Made by a program: the position numbers and the translations under genes
From: CALMEC01 sp963765105
GTDB lineage: Bacteria; Actinomycetota; Thermoleophilia; Miltoncostaeales; Miltoncostaeaceae
DNA length: 64,000 bases
Direction: 5' to 3'
NCBI GenBank assembly: GCA_963765105.1
Contig: CAVXUW010000004.1
Location: forward strand, 558,001-622,000
Notes under the pieces: generated by a model
Databases searched by the model: none
The model's input: the letters and a program-made list of their open reading frames with translations, nothing else
What the model was told of the DNA's origin: nothing
Part shown: positions 42,255 through 51,346 of the stretch, piece after piece
How positions within the stretch are numbered: position 1 is the stretch's first letter
Layout: every line of letters begins with the position of its first letter

Positions 42255-43073
42255 ATGAGTACCGCCCTCGCTCAACGTCCGCGCATCGCGCGCCGCCCCA
42301 TCGTGCTCGTGGCCGCGGCGTTCGTTGCCGCCGTCGCCGTCGTGACGCTGCTCAACCCGTCGGTGTGGAGCTCACTCGGAGCCCTCGCCGGTGGCGACAA
42401 AGAAACGCTTCGCGCGGCGCTTCAGGACTTTGGGCCGTTCGCGCCGTTGGTGTCGATCGGGCTCAACGTGCTTCAAGGGGTGTTCGCGCCGATTCCGGGC
42501 TTCGTGGTTCCGTTCGTCAACGGCGCCGTTTTCGGGACGTGGGGCGGCATGCTCATCACCTGGATTGGTGGCGTGGCCGCCGCCTCCGCGTCGTTTGCCA
42601 TCTCACGCACTTTCGGTGCGGGCTTGGCCGAGCGCTTGTGCCGTCGCTCGAGCGCCATCGACGGCATCAACGAGAAAATCGAACGACACGCGCTGGGCGC
42701 TGTCACGCTGGGCCGGTTCGTCCCGGGCATTCCCTTCGATGTGATGTCGTACTTCTGTGGGCTCACCCGCATTCGCTACCGCGTATTCGCGCTCGGCACG
42801 GCCATCGGTTCTGCCCCGCACGCATTCCTCTATGCCTACATGGGCGACAGCCTCGAGATCCCCCTGTGGGTGGGCGTGCTGGTGATGCCGCTGATCGGTA
42901 TCGCTCTCGCCGGGGTCACCTCGCTGATCCGACGCTGGCGCACTCCCGCTGCCGAGCCGACGCCGGTCGCCGCGCCGCAACCCGCGCGACGCCCCGGGGT
43001 TGCCCTGTCGCAGTGGGGACGTGCCGCCGCACCGGCATGCACCACGCGACGCAACACACGCATCACCGCCTAA
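42255..43073 (+). CDS. TVP38/TMEM64-family (VTT domain) membrane protein
   Basis: A 272-residue integral membrane protein of the DedA/VTT superfamily, linked to lipid scrambling or membrane homeostasis. The N-terminal helix is at about 18-38, then the VTT core with FGPFAPLVSIGLNVLQGVFA near 60-79, the re-entrant-loop signature NGAVFGTWGGMLITWIGG near 92-109, and RFVPGIPFDVMSYFCGL near 158-174. The C-terminal 40 residues are polar and Pro/Arg-rich. GATAAC precedes the start by 9 bases. Confidence 0.85.
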   Translation: MSTALAQRPRIARRPIVLVAAAFVAAVAVVTLLNPSVWSSLGALAGGDKETLRAALQDFGPFAPLVSIGLNVLQGVFAPIPGFVVPFVNGAVFGTWGGMLITWIGGVAAASASFAISRTFGAGLAERLCRRSSAIDGINEKIERHALGAVTLGRFVPGIPFDVMSYFCGLTRIRYRVFALGTAIGSAPHAFLYAYMGDSLEIPLWVGVLVMPLIGIALAGVTSLIRRWRTPAAEPTPVAAPQPARRPGVALSQWGRAAAPACTTRRNTRITA

Positions 43074-43080
43074 CCAACCG

Positions 43081-43506
43081 CTAGCTCGGTCGACGCCAGC
43101 CCTTCACACCGGACGCAGCGTTCAAGATCACCTTCTTCACGCCCCAGGGCAGGGCCTTCCAGAACGGCACGAACAGGCCGCTCCACAGAAACGAACGGCG
43201 CCCGTGAGGCGCCACCGCGCCGAACTTCTTCATTGACGCCTGCATGAGCGCGCCCTCGCTACGCTGGCGCATGGCGCGCGCCATCGATGGCTTGGGCGGC
43301 ACCACTGCGGGTCGCTCACCGATCTGTGGGCCCCCCGCCGTCAGTGCCTCCAGGGCCTCGCGCACGGCCAGCTCACCGTGCTTTCGCGCAGGCGAGTCGG
43401 GTGGTGCGGCCGGGGCGGGGCGACCGCCGCGGCCAAACAGGGCCACCTTGTCGTGGCCCAGGTACTCGCGGACAGCTTCGGGGATGTCGTCGTCGTGAGT
43501 GCTCAT
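43081..43506 (-). CDS. Small conserved hypothetical protein
   Basis: A 141-residue protein, not recognised. Acidic N-terminus (MSTHDDDIPEAVREYLGHDK), a Pro/Ala-rich middle, and a C-terminal amphipathic region with FLWSGLFVPFWKALPWGVKK that could attach to a membrane. AGGGGA precedes the ATG. It begins 12 bases after the flavoprotein gene's stop, so it is the last gene of that polycistron. Confidence 0.6.
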   Translation of the reverse strand: MSTHDDDIPEAVREYLGHDKVALFGRGGRPAPAAPPDSPARKHGELAVREALEALTAGGPQIGERPAVVPPKPSMARAMRQRSEGALMQASMKKFGAVAPHGRRSFLWSGLFVPFWKALPWGVKKVILNAASGVKGWRRPS

Positions 43507-43518
43507 AAGATCCCCTGC

Positions 43519-44853
43519 CTACAACTTCGCGAGGCCGTTTTGGGCCGCGGTCGACATGGGTTCGTACAGGGCGCCGATCGGCGGTGAGTACACGTTCTCC
43601 ATCCAGGCGATGTCCTCGAGGGTGGAGCCCTTCTTCATCGCGAACGCGAGGAAGTCGGCGCGTTCCTTGATGCCCTCGCCACCCACCATTTGCGCACCGA
43701 TGAGCAGGCCGGTGCCCGGCTGGGCAAGGAGCTTCACGGTCATGAGCTGAGCGCCCGGGTAGTAGCGCGCGCGGCTCACACCGGTGGCCGTGCACACGAT
43801 GTGGGGAATGCCGGCGGCCGTGGCGAGGTGCTCACCGAAGCTGGCACCGCCGATCTGCATTTGGCCACCGACCATGCCCCACGGCACATACACCGCGTTG
43901 TAGGTGCGCGTGCCTCCGCCGGAATTGGCGCCGGCCACCCGGCCTTGCTGCATGGCGTGCGCGCCGGTGAGGCCCTGAACGGCCACGTTGGTCATGCCCT
44001 GGGGAACCTCGACGCAGTCGCCCGCGGCAAACACGCCGTCCATTGACGTGCGCATGGAGGAGTCGACGACGATGCCGCCAGTGGAACCCACCTTCAGGCC
44101 GAGTGACCGGGCGAGGGTGGTTTCGGGCTCCTTGTGGGTGGCGACCACGCACATGTCGGCCTCGATCTCACCGGCCGCCGTTTGAACCGCGCGGAGCTTG
44201 CCGTTCGTTCCGAGGAAGGCCTGAACCTCGTTGCCGAAGTGCAGCTGACAGCCGAGCTCCTCGAGGCTTTTCTGCACAGGCTCGGCGATGTCGGCATCGG
44301 CCACCATCGACAGGAGCCAGGAGCCGGGATCGACGAGGTGCGTCTCGATGCCGCGGTGGGCGAGCGCGGTGAGCATTTCCACACCAAGCGGGGTCGACTC
44401 GAGCACCACCGCCTTCTTCACGTCGTTCAGCTTCTCGTTGAGCTGCACGCCGCGGCGGATGTTCTTGACGTACGTGACGCCATCCAGGTCGGTGCCAGGC
44501 ACCTGAGGAAGGGTGTAGTTGAAGCCGGTACAGATGACGAGGCGGTCCCAGCGGATGGTCTCGCCGCCCGCAACGAGGGTGCGGTCGGTGCCGTTGATCG
44601 CGGTGACAACGGTTTCCCGCCGCAGGTCGACGCCGGATTCGACGTACTGCTCCGGGCCGGCCAGGAACAGACGCTCGAACTCGGGGATCTCCTTGCCAAG
44701 CACGTAGGGAACGCCGCACGGCGAGTACGCCACGTCTTCGAACTCGGTGAGGCAGATCACCTGCGCGTCGGGGTTGGTGCGTTTCGCCATCGACGCGGCA
44801 CTGATTCCCGATGCCCCGCCACCGATTACACAGATCACGTGAGTCTCTGCCAT
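43519..44853 (-). CDS. FAD-dependent CoA-disulfide reductase / NADH oxidase-like flavoprotein
   Basis: A 444-residue pyridine nucleotide-disulfide oxidoreductase. FAD-binding GGGASG is near residues 10-15. The single redox Cys is in AYSPCGVPYVLG near 40-51, as in CoA-disulfide reductases, NADH oxidases and polysulfide reductases. An NAD-binding domain lies in the middle (VVLESTPLGVEML), the second FAD motif DGVFAAGDC is near 277-285, and a dimerization domain comes last. The ATG at 44853 has GAGGGGGG upstream. It follows the OsmC gene by 62 bases on the same strand; both are thiol-redox proteins, so a shared role is plausible. Confidence 0.88.
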   Translation of the reverse strand: MAETHVICVIGGGASGISAASMAKRTNPDAQVICLTEFEDVAYSPCGVPYVLGKEIPEFERLFLAGPEQYVESGVDLRRETVVTAINGTDRTLVAGGETIRWDRLVICTGFNYTLPQVPGTDLDGVTYVKNIRRGVQLNEKLNDVKKAVVLESTPLGVEMLTALAHRGIETHLVDPGSWLLSMVADADIAEPVQKSLEELGCQLHFGNEVQAFLGTNGKLRAVQTAAGEIEADMCVVATHKEPETTLARSLGLKVGSTGGIVVDSSMRTSMDGVFAAGDCVEVPQGMTNVAVQGLTGAHAMQQGRVAGANSGGGTRTYNAVYVPWGMVGGQMQIGGASFGEHLATAAGIPHIVCTATGVSRARYYPGAQLMTVKLLAQPGTGLLIGAQMVGGEGIKERADFLAFAMKKGSTLEDIAWMENVYSPPIGALYEPMSTAAQNGLAKL

Positions 44854-44915
44854 GGAACCCCCCTCGCTGTTCGTCATCACCCGCCAATGGAGACGCTATC
44901 GAAGATCGCGCCCGT

Positions 44916-45350
44916 TCACACCGACTTCGTGGCCGAAACGCTGACAACTGCGTACGTCATCTCCGGCGGTGTCGTCAGGGTGTTGGTGACCCAGCAGTAC
45001 TTTTTGCCGAGGTCCACCACCGGCTGAAGCACGTCTGCCGGCGTCGAGCTCTCGATGCGGATGTCGTAGCGGCCGTGGCGCGGCTCGCCCGGGGCGCGGT
45101 GCGGCGTCACCTCGATGGCCAGGTCGGCAATCTCCACCCGGCGTTTGCGGGCAGCCCACGCCACCGACAGGCAAAGGCACGAGGCGAGCGCAGCCGCGAG
45201 GATCTCCGTCGGCATCGGGCCCGTATCGGTGCCGTCGAACTCCGGCGGCTCATCGGCACGAATCGTGTGGCCGCGCCCGGTGACATCGGCAACAAGGCCG
45301 CCTCCCCACTCCGCACGCCAGGTCGCGTAGGTGTACTCGTCCTTAGCCAC
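44916..45350 (-). CDS. OsmC-family protein
   Basis: OsmC/Ohr proteins reduce organic peroxides through two Cys. The 144-residue protein, from the GTG at 45350, has both: one in LASCLCLSVAWAA near residues 58-70, the other in GKKYCWVTNTL near 115-125. The segment GPMPTEILAAALASC is the usual helix with the peroxidatic Cys. It overlaps the glycosyltransferase gene by 8 bases and so belongs to the same polycistron. It may protect against or act on a thiol or hydroperoxide product of the operon (inference). Confidence 0.85.
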   Translation of the reverse strand: MAKDEYTYATWRAEWGGGLVADVTGRGHTIRADEPPEFDGTDTGPMPTEILAAALASCLCLSVAWAARKRRVEIADLAIEVTPHRAPGEPRHGRYDIRIESSTPADVLQPVVDLGKKYCWVTNTLTTPPEMTYAVVSVSATKSV

Positions 45351-46518
45351 GTTCGATGATCCTCTCGTAGACCCGCTCGTGTTCGACGGCGCACGCGGCC
45401 CAGGTGAACTGGGCGACGGTGTGCTGTCCACCCCGGCGTAAACGCTCACGCAGCCCGTCGTCGCGCACAACACTGACAAGCGCGTTGGCGAGGGGACCCG
45501 AGTCTCCGGCGGGGACCATCACGCAGTCGACGCCGTCGGTCAGGTATTCGCGCAGCACCGGCAGATCCGTCACGACGGTGGGGATGGGCGATGCCAGGGC
45601 TTCCAAGACGACGAGACCGAAGCCCTCACGGGTTGACGGGAACGCCAGGGCATCGGCCGCCCGGTACAGGACCGGCATGTCGTCGTCAGTGATGGTGCCG
45701 AGGATGACGACGTCGGCGTCACTTGGCACCGGGGCGTCGCGCACCGAATGAACGCTGACGCCGAGGCGGTTGGCGTCGTCCCACCACGCATCGCGGTAGT
45801 CCTCATAGTCGAAGAGGGTTTCGCCACCGGCAATTGCAAGGAGCGGCGCGTCACCCAGCCGTCCGCGGGCGCGGGCAAATGACTCGAGCAGCAAACGGCT
45901 GCCCTTGCGCGGTTCGATCCCCCCCACCGCCAGGATCACGGGCCGATCATTCCAGCCAAAGTGCGCGCCGGCCTCGGCCCGACTTAGCTTGCAGTTTGCG
46001 TAGCGCTCGCGATCGACGCCGTTGGCAACGACAAACGCGCCCACGCCGAACTCGTCCTTCACACGCTCGGCCCAGTGCTGTGAGACGCACAGGCGATGGT
46101 CGACATCCACGATCGAGGCGCGTTGGCATTCGAGCAGCACGTCGCTGGTGAAGGCATCGACGTGATGGATCGTGCGAACGACGTGGGGGATCAGCCCGTC
46201 GCGACGGAGCGCCAGCATCGACCGCGCCGACAAGCAATCTTCGGAGTGGTGGATATCGGCCGGGGCCGCGTCGCGCATCGCCGCACCGAGCACGTCGGCG
46301 TAGCGCAAGATGCGCGTCTCGATACCTTCATCGTCGCGACGCTCCACCGGCACGAGGTTGGTCGCCACGTGGGTATCGCGAAAGAACGTGGCACCGTCTG
46401 GGGAGAGTGCCCACAGCTCGACGTCGTGGCCGCGATCCGCAAGTGACTCCGCCAGATGCAGCGCGTGGACGACACCGCCGCGCGGCTTCGTGGAATACGT
46501 GGCGAGGCGAACCCTCAC
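45343..46518 (-). CDS. Glycosyltransferase family 4, MSMEG_0565-like
   Basis: A 391-residue GT-B glycosyltransferase. The N-terminal acceptor domain starts MRVRLATYSTKPRGGVVHAL; this opening with its GGVVH loop is typical of the MSMEG_0565 type, known from an uncharacterised biosynthetic gene cluster. The C-terminal donor domain has ILAVGGIEPRKGS near 191-203 and the nucleotide-sugar E-x7-E region FPSTREGFGLVVLEALASP near 291-309. Sugar donor and acceptor are unknown. The gene is 6 bases after fdrA and overlaps osmC, within a tight operon. Confidence 0.82.
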   Translation of the reverse strand: MRVRLATYSTKPRGGVVHALHLAESLADRGHDVELWALSPDGATFFRDTHVATNLVPVERRDDEGIETRILRYADVLGAAMRDAAPADIHHSEDCLSARSMLALRRDGLIPHVVRTIHHVDAFTSDVLLECQRASIVDVDHRLCVSQHWAERVKDEFGVGAFVVANGVDRERYANCKLSRAEAGAHFGWNDRPVILAVGGIEPRKGSRLLLESFARARGRLGDAPLLAIAGGETLFDYEDYRDAWWDDANRLGVSVHSVRDAPVPSDADVVILGTITDDDMPVLYRAADALAFPSTREGFGLVVLEALASPIPTVVTDLPVLREYLTDGVDCVMVPAGDSGPLANALVSVVRDDGLRERLRRGGQHTVAQFTWAACAVEHERVYERIIERG

Positions 46519-46524
46519 GCGCCC

Positions 46525-47991
46525 CTATCCGACCAGCGCGGCCGCGAGGCGCGCGGCGGCCGCATTCGTGGGGGCAAGGTGAACACCCAGCTGGGCGAGC
46601 GTGGCTTCCTGCCGCGAGGCCACCTGCGGGTCGGCTTCGGTGCCGCACACGTGTGCCACAACGGCCAGGCGGTCGCGACGACTCAGTGCTCTCTTGAGCG
46701 GCTCGGCGAGGGCCCCGGCCGGGTCGGGATGGCTGCCGTAGCCCAACACCACATCGAGCAGGATCACCGAGATCGCCGGGTCGGCCGCCACTTCGGCCAG
46801 CAACTCGGCGCGCGCGACGGGGTCGATCATCGGGTGAGGACGGCCCCGGGTGTACTCCTCTTCACCCAGGTCGATGCAGGCATGCGTCGTGGGCTTCTCG
46901 CCCTCGTGAAGTTTGATGGCTTTCCCCGCCGCCGCGTTGGATTCGACCTGGGGAAGCCGCTCGCCCAGGATCGCGGCTGCTTCGCTGCAGAGCGTGCCGC
47001 CGGAATACAAGCCCCGGACCAGGCCCGGTTGAACCCAGTCAACGGATGGAGGCCCTGCCACGTCGGCGCTCTTCCCGGCCATTCGTGCGGCGGAAACGGC
47101 CGCCTCCTCGAGCGTGGTCGTCAGAGTCACGCCGTCGGGCACATCCAGGTCGCGGGCGCCCACGAAGCAGGCAGTGGCGGGTTTGTCGGTCGCGGCCAAG
47201 GCGGCCAGCACCTGCTCGGCCACCGCGGGCGCTGGAGGTTTCGACACGCACAAGATCACCTCGGTGGCGGGGTCGACGACGAGCCGGTCGATGGCGTCCA
47301 GCATCGTGATCGCCCCGACCTCCTCCGACAGGTCGCGTCCTCCGGTGCCGTAACAGGTGCTGATGCCGCTGCCGAAGCGGTCGACCAACACGGTTACTTC
47401 CTGAGCACCCGTACCCGCCGCGGCGACAACCCCTACCGGGCCGGGTCGCACGACGTTGGCAAACGCCAGACCCACACCATCGATGATGGCCGTGCCGCAA
47501 CCCGGGCCCATCACCAGGCGTCCCAGCTCGCGTGCACGGCGCTTGAGCCGCACCTCGTCGTCCAGGCTTACCCCGTCGCTGAAGAGCATCACATCCATTC
47601 CCGCCGAGAGCGCCTTGTGGGCCTCAAGGGTGGCGTAGTCGCCCGGCACGGAGATGAGTGCGAGGTCGGCGGTGGCTTTGGTGAGGCTGCGTGTGGCCCG
47701 CGCGACGGCACCGCCCGAGGATCCGCCGGGACGCGAATCGAGTACCGCCGCGGCAGCGGCGAGCGCGCCTTCGGGTTCCGCGGCGTCGACGACGACCACC
47801 AGATCGTCCGGGCCGGCCGCGTCCAGCGCGCCGTCCCACAGCCCCATCCCGCGTGCTTGCTCACGGTTCGCGTCGGTGGCCATGAAACATGCGGCCTGAG
47901 TGACCCCATCGACGCCTTCCGCAGCACGGGCGGCCGCAAGAAGCCTGGCGCTGTCGGCCCAGCGGCCGGCACGAACCTCAACACCGATCAC
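46525..47991 (-). CDS. FdrA-family acyl-CoA synthetase-like protein
   Basis: FdrA belongs to the succinyl-CoA synthetase/CoA-binding superfamily; in E. coli FdrA (AllF) acts with AllG and AllH in oxamate carbamoyltransferase of allantoin breakdown. The 488-residue protein (E. coli FdrA is somewhat longer) has VMGPGCGTAII near 163-173, a CoA-binding Rossmann segment VGVVAAAGTGAQEV near 185-198, the GLYSGGTLCSEAA signature near 330-342, and ISVILLDVVLGYGSH in the C-terminal domain. No allG or allH homolog is present here. It overlaps the decarboxylase gene by four bases. Confidence 0.85.
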   Translation of the reverse strand: MIGVEVRAGRWADSARLLAAARAAEGVDGVTQAACFMATDANREQARGMGLWDGALDAAGPDDLVVVVDAAEPEGALAAAAAVLDSRPGGSSGGAVARATRSLTKATADLALISVPGDYATLEAHKALSAGMDVMLFSDGVSLDDEVRLKRRARELGRLVMGPGCGTAIIDGVGLAFANVVRPGPVGVVAAAGTGAQEVTVLVDRFGSGISTCYGTGGRDLSEEVGAITMLDAIDRLVVDPATEVILCVSKPPAPAVAEQVLAALAATDKPATACFVGARDLDVPDGVTLTTTLEEAAVSAARMAGKSADVAGPPSVDWVQPGLVRGLYSGGTLCSEAAAILGERLPQVESNAAAGKAIKLHEGEKPTTHACIDLGEEEYTRGRPHPMIDPVARAELLAEVAADPAISVILLDVVLGYGSHPDPAGALAEPLKRALSRRDRLAVVAHVCGTEADPQVASRQEATLAQLGVHLAPTNAAAARLAAALVG

Positions 47992-49223
47992 GCGTCCATC
48001 ACCCGTCCTTCCGTTCCAACCAAGAGCGGTTCGGCCTGGGCGCCGAGCGCCTCGTCGTCGGTTTCGCGTTCACGGAGCAGCGTCGCTCGGCCGTCCTCCA
48101 CGAGCACGGCAGCGGGCCGCAGGTGGATAAACGGCGAGGCCTGCGCCATGGCGTATGCGCCCGTCTGGCCGATCCACACCAGATCACCAGCGTGCAACGG
48201 TGGGAGGTCCACATCACGCGCAATCGCATCATGCTGAAGGCAGAGCGGGCCGTAGAGGTTGGTCGACCGAAGCTCACCGGCACGGGGTTCGGCGATGCGC
48301 ACCGGCGAGCGCTTCCACATCACGCACGGCACCTGGGTGATGCCGGCATCGACCACCACGGCATCACGGCCACGTCGTGCGACGACACGCACCAAAAGCC
48401 ACCCACCGTCGCGGATAAGTGCCCGTCCGGGTTCGACGATGATCGCGGGCGCGTCGGGCCCAAGCGCGTCGCGTACCGCGGCGACGTGCCCGGAGAGACC
48501 ACTCGCCGCTGGCCACCCGCCGCCGAGGTCGAGCCAGTCGATCCCGCCGATGGCGGTTGCCACATCACGCAGATGAGCGGCCGCGGCAGCGAAGCGCGCC
48601 ACGGGAACCGGATACTCCACCGTCACACCGTGAATCGGTGGCCCCGACGGCGGCAAGGGACCCAGCTGGTACGCACCGAGGTGCGTGTGAAGTCCGGTGA
48701 GGCGCAGACCCGCCGCGGCGAGCATGTGCGACGCAGCCATCGCATGCCGCGGCGTAACGCCGAAGCGGTCGATTCCTTCACGCCCCGGAGGTGACAGGCG
48801 CAGGCCGATACGTGCGAGGGGGTCGACCTCGGGAGCCAGGGCGATGATGGCGCGGATCTCGTCGGGGCCGTCGGCGATGACCGTTGCTCCCTCGCTGAGT
48901 GCGCGCCGCAGATCAGCCGGGGTCTTGAAGGGCCCGTTGAAAATGATCTCCCGGCCCGGCACACCGGCTCGACGAGCGGCGCGGTATTCGAAGCCTGACG
49001 CCACCTCGGCCCACATTCCCACGCGATGAAGTCGCGCGACGATGCCCATGAGCGGGTTGCTCTTCATCGAGTAGGCGACGGTGACGTCGGGTCCCCACTC
49101 CTGCTGAAATGCCCGGGCTTCCGACGCCATGCGGGCCCCATCGAAGACGTAGAGGGGGGTGCCGAATCGGGCGGCCAAATCAGCCGCGTCGGCTGGTGGG
49201 CGCGGATCAACGGGCCGGGTCAT
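47988..49223 (-). CDS. Type III PLP-dependent amino acid decarboxylase
   Basis: An alanine-racemase-fold decarboxylase of the ornithine/diaminopimelate group, 411 residues. The PLP lysine is K54 in AYSMKSNP. Also present: HTHLGAYQLG (near 190), LDLGGGWP (near 233), and the EPGRALI phosphate loop (near 264). The C-terminal catalytic Cys is in GPLCLQHD (near 327), and Tyr in GAYAMAQASPF (near 357). It is not lysA-like enough to be called diaminopimelate decarboxylase. The substrate is likely another amino acid or amino-acid conjugate handled by this operon. It overlaps genes on both sides by four bases. Confidence 0.87.
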   Translation of the reverse strand: MTRPVDPRPPADAADLAARFGTPLYVFDGARMASEARAFQQEWGPDVTVAYSMKSNPLMGIVARLHRVGMWAEVASGFEYRAARRAGVPGREIIFNGPFKTPADLRRALSEGATVIADGPDEIRAIIALAPEVDPLARIGLRLSPPGREGIDRFGVTPRHAMAASHMLAAAGLRLTGLHTHLGAYQLGPLPPSGPPIHGVTVEYPVPVARFAAAAAHLRDVATAIGGIDWLDLGGGWPAASGLSGHVAAVRDALGPDAPAIIVEPGRALIRDGGWLLVRVVARRGRDAVVVDAGITQVPCVMWKRSPVRIAEPRAGELRSTNLYGPLCLQHDAIARDVDLPPLHAGDLVWIGQTGAYAMAQASPFIHLRPAAVLVEDGRATLLRERETDDEALGAQAEPLLVGTEGRVMDA

Positions 49224-50212
49224 CGAGGTGCCGGCTGGGTCAGTCGCGTCCAGACCCGACGTGCCACGCGCCGGACCTCTTCCAGATGGGGATATCCCGA
49301 TGCGATTACCATATCGATCCCCGCATCATGGTACCGGCGCAGCCATTCGGAAACCTGGTCGTAGGTTCCCACCAGGGCGGTCCCGGCCCCGCCACGAACG
49401 GCACGTATTCCGGCCCACAAACCGGGAGCAACCCAGTCGTCACCGTCGGCGGGCAGCGCGTTCATCCGCTCCTGCCCCACCGAGTCGAATCCGGAGTATT
49501 CCTCGGATCGACTGACCTGCACCTCGGCGCGGGAGATGAGGCGGGCAGCGGCGTCACGGGCATCCGCCCCGGAGCTTCGCGCGATGATGTGGATGCGCAG
49601 CCCGAATCTCAGCGGCCGGGTCGTGCGGGCCTTGATGTCGGCCACACGCACAGCAATGTCGTCGGGATGCTCACCCCACATGAGGTAGGTGTCGGCAACC
49701 CGCAGCGCCAAAGCCCGCGCCTCCTCACTGGCGCCCCCCAGGTAGAGCGGCCCCGAGAAGCGCCCCCTCAGGGCATCGGCCAGGGCCCCGAGGCGGGCGT
49801 AGCGGTCGTCGTGTTCGAGCGGCGGGTGGCCGTAACCATCGTTGGGCCCGCCCCCGGCAACGAGGTTGATGGCGATGCGTCCCGGCGCGATGCTGGCGAG
49901 GGTCTCGGCCTGATGGGCGGCAAGCGCGGCGGAGATACCTGCCGGGTTGAGTGCCACGATCAGCCGAATGGCCGACGTACGGGCCGCGAGGGCGGTCGCG
50001 ATGGTCCAGCTCTCCGCGAAGGGCGCGTCAGGAGCGAACGAGTCGTTGATCGCCCCGGTGGGGATGAGAATCTCTCGGGCGCCGGCACGCTCCGCGGTTT
50101 GCGTGACCCGCAGGAGGTAGTCGAATGTCGGGGCCCGCTCGGCGTGGCGCGTCCCCAGGAAGGGGCCGTCACCCTCCGACGGGCAATACCAGGCGAGATC
50201 GAGCATCTCCAC
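49220..50212 (-). CDS. LLM-class flavin monooxygenase, SsuD-like
   Basis: A 330-residue luciferase-like TIM barrel. The sequence follows the alkanesulfonate monooxygenase (SsuD) type: FDYLLRVTQTAERAGAREIL near 29-48, ESWTIATALAARTSAIRLIV near 66-85, GRIAINLVAGGG near 109-120, DDRYARLGALADAL near 132-145, and PLYLGGASEEARALA near 152-166. SsuD enzymes use FMNH2 and O2 to release sulfite from alkanesulfonates; an F420-dependent role cannot be excluded. It is the first gene of the operon, with a GTG at 50212 or ATG at 50206, just after a TAACCT box (50221-50216). Confidence 0.86.
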   Translation of the reverse strand: MEMLDLAWYCPSEGDGPFLGTRHAERAPTFDYLLRVTQTAERAGAREILIPTGAINDSFAPDAPFAESWTIATALAARTSAIRLIVALNPAGISAALAAHQAETLASIAPGRIAINLVAGGGPNDGYGHPPLEHDDRYARLGALADALRGRFSGPLYLGGASEEARALALRVADTYLMWGEHPDDIAVRVADIKARTTRPLRFGLRIHIIARSSGADARDAAARLISRAEVQVSRSEEYSGFDSVGQERMNALPADGDDWVAPGLWAGIRAVRGGAGTALVGTYDQVSEWLRRYHDAGIDMVIASGYPHLEEVRRVARRVWTRLTQPAPR

Positions 50213-50284
50213 GAAAGGTTAGCGACCCCGAAATGGGAGTGGTGAGTACGATCTGCGTGTTCCCCACCCCATCGGAGGTTCCCC

Positions 50285-51088
50285 ATGCGCGACGGAGTTC
50301 TCGTTAAGCCGGGCAAATCGGTTTCACTCGCCGACTATCCGTCCGACGCCAAGGTCGGCCTGGACGACAAGGAGAAGGCCCAGGCGGCAACGGCGAAGCT
50401 GGGTGAGCGAATCTCCGAGCTGGGGGCGCTCCTTGCGGCCAACCACAAGCACAGCGTGCTCGTCGTGATCCAGGGGATGGATGCATCGGGCAAAGACGGC
50501 ACGGTGAAGCAGTGCATCGGCCCGCTCAACCCGATGGCCGTGAACGTGACGTCGTTCAAGACACCCACGCCGATCGAGCTGGGCCACGACTTCCTCTGGC
50601 GTATTCATGCCGCCTGCCCGCAAAAGGGCGAGTTCGGCATCTTCAACCGCAGCCACTACGAGGACGTCCTCATCGTGCGGGTGGAGAACTTCGTACGCGA
50701 GGACGTGTGGAGCAAGCGTTACGCCGCCATCAACGCCTTCGAGAAGAACCTCGTTGACGAAGGAACCGTGGTCCTGAAGTTCTGGCTCAACATGTCGAAA
50801 GACGAGCAGGCCGTGCAGATGCGCGAACGTCTCGACGACCCCACCAAGAACTGGAAGTTCAACGTCGACGACCTCGAGAAGCGCAAGAAATGGGACGAGT
50901 ACATGGAGGCCTACCGCGTGATGCTGGAGAAAACCTCCACCGACTGGGCCCCCTGGCACGTCGTCCCCGCCGACCGTAAGTGGGTGCGCAACCTGGTGGT
51001 CACCGAGGTCATCGTCGACGCCCTCGAAGCGCTCGACATGGAGTGGCCCGAGCTGGACTCAAAAATCCGGAAGATGAAGATCAGCTAG
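50285..51088 (+). CDS. ppk2: Polyphosphate kinase 2
   Basis: Transfers phosphate between polyphosphate and nucleotides. It has 267 residues, the single-domain length. Walker A is in GMDASGKDGTVK near residues 64-75. The PPK2 lid/substrate segments are WRIHAACPQKGEFGIFNRSH near 100-119, then YEDVLIVRV, and LKFWLNMSKDEQ near 164-175. The sequence looks like the class III/class I boundary, so AMP/ADP versus GDP preference is not determined. CGGAGG precedes the ATG. It is divergent from the monooxygenase operon, with 72 bases between the starts. Confidence 0.92.
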   Translation: MRDGVLVKPGKSVSLADYPSDAKVGLDDKEKAQAATAKLGERISELGALLAANHKHSVLVVIQGMDASGKDGTVKQCIGPLNPMAVNVTSFKTPTPIELGHDFLWRIHAACPQKGEFGIFNRSHYEDVLIVRVENFVREDVWSKRYAAINAFEKNLVDEGTVVLKFWLNMSKDEQAVQMRERLDDPTKNWKFNVDDLEKRKKWDEYMEAYRVMLEKTSTDWAPWHVVPADRKWVRNLVVTEVIVDALEALDMEWPELDSKIRKMKIS

Positions 51089-51346
51089 ACGAGCGACTCC
51101 GCGCCTGCGCTTCCGCCGCGGGCCCTATCCACTACCCGGGTTCGGGATCTGTCAGTGGCCATTCGCGGTGATCGACGCCACGGTTTGACCGTTGATGCTC
51201 ATGAAAGTTCGCGTGTCGAACGCGCAACTCGGCGCGTTGTTCGTACACGGCCCAGCGGTGGCGACAAACCACGGCGGGAATATTCCGCGACACGCCGGCG
51301 TCTTCTCGGTACACGGGGAATCGCCCCGCGACCCTGGAGACAACAA

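Noticed and set aside
46456..48237. A 593-codon plus-strand open frame opposite fdrA and the decarboxylase gene
   Set aside because: It has shadow composition, and the minus-strand genes show clear catalytic motifs and operon overlaps.
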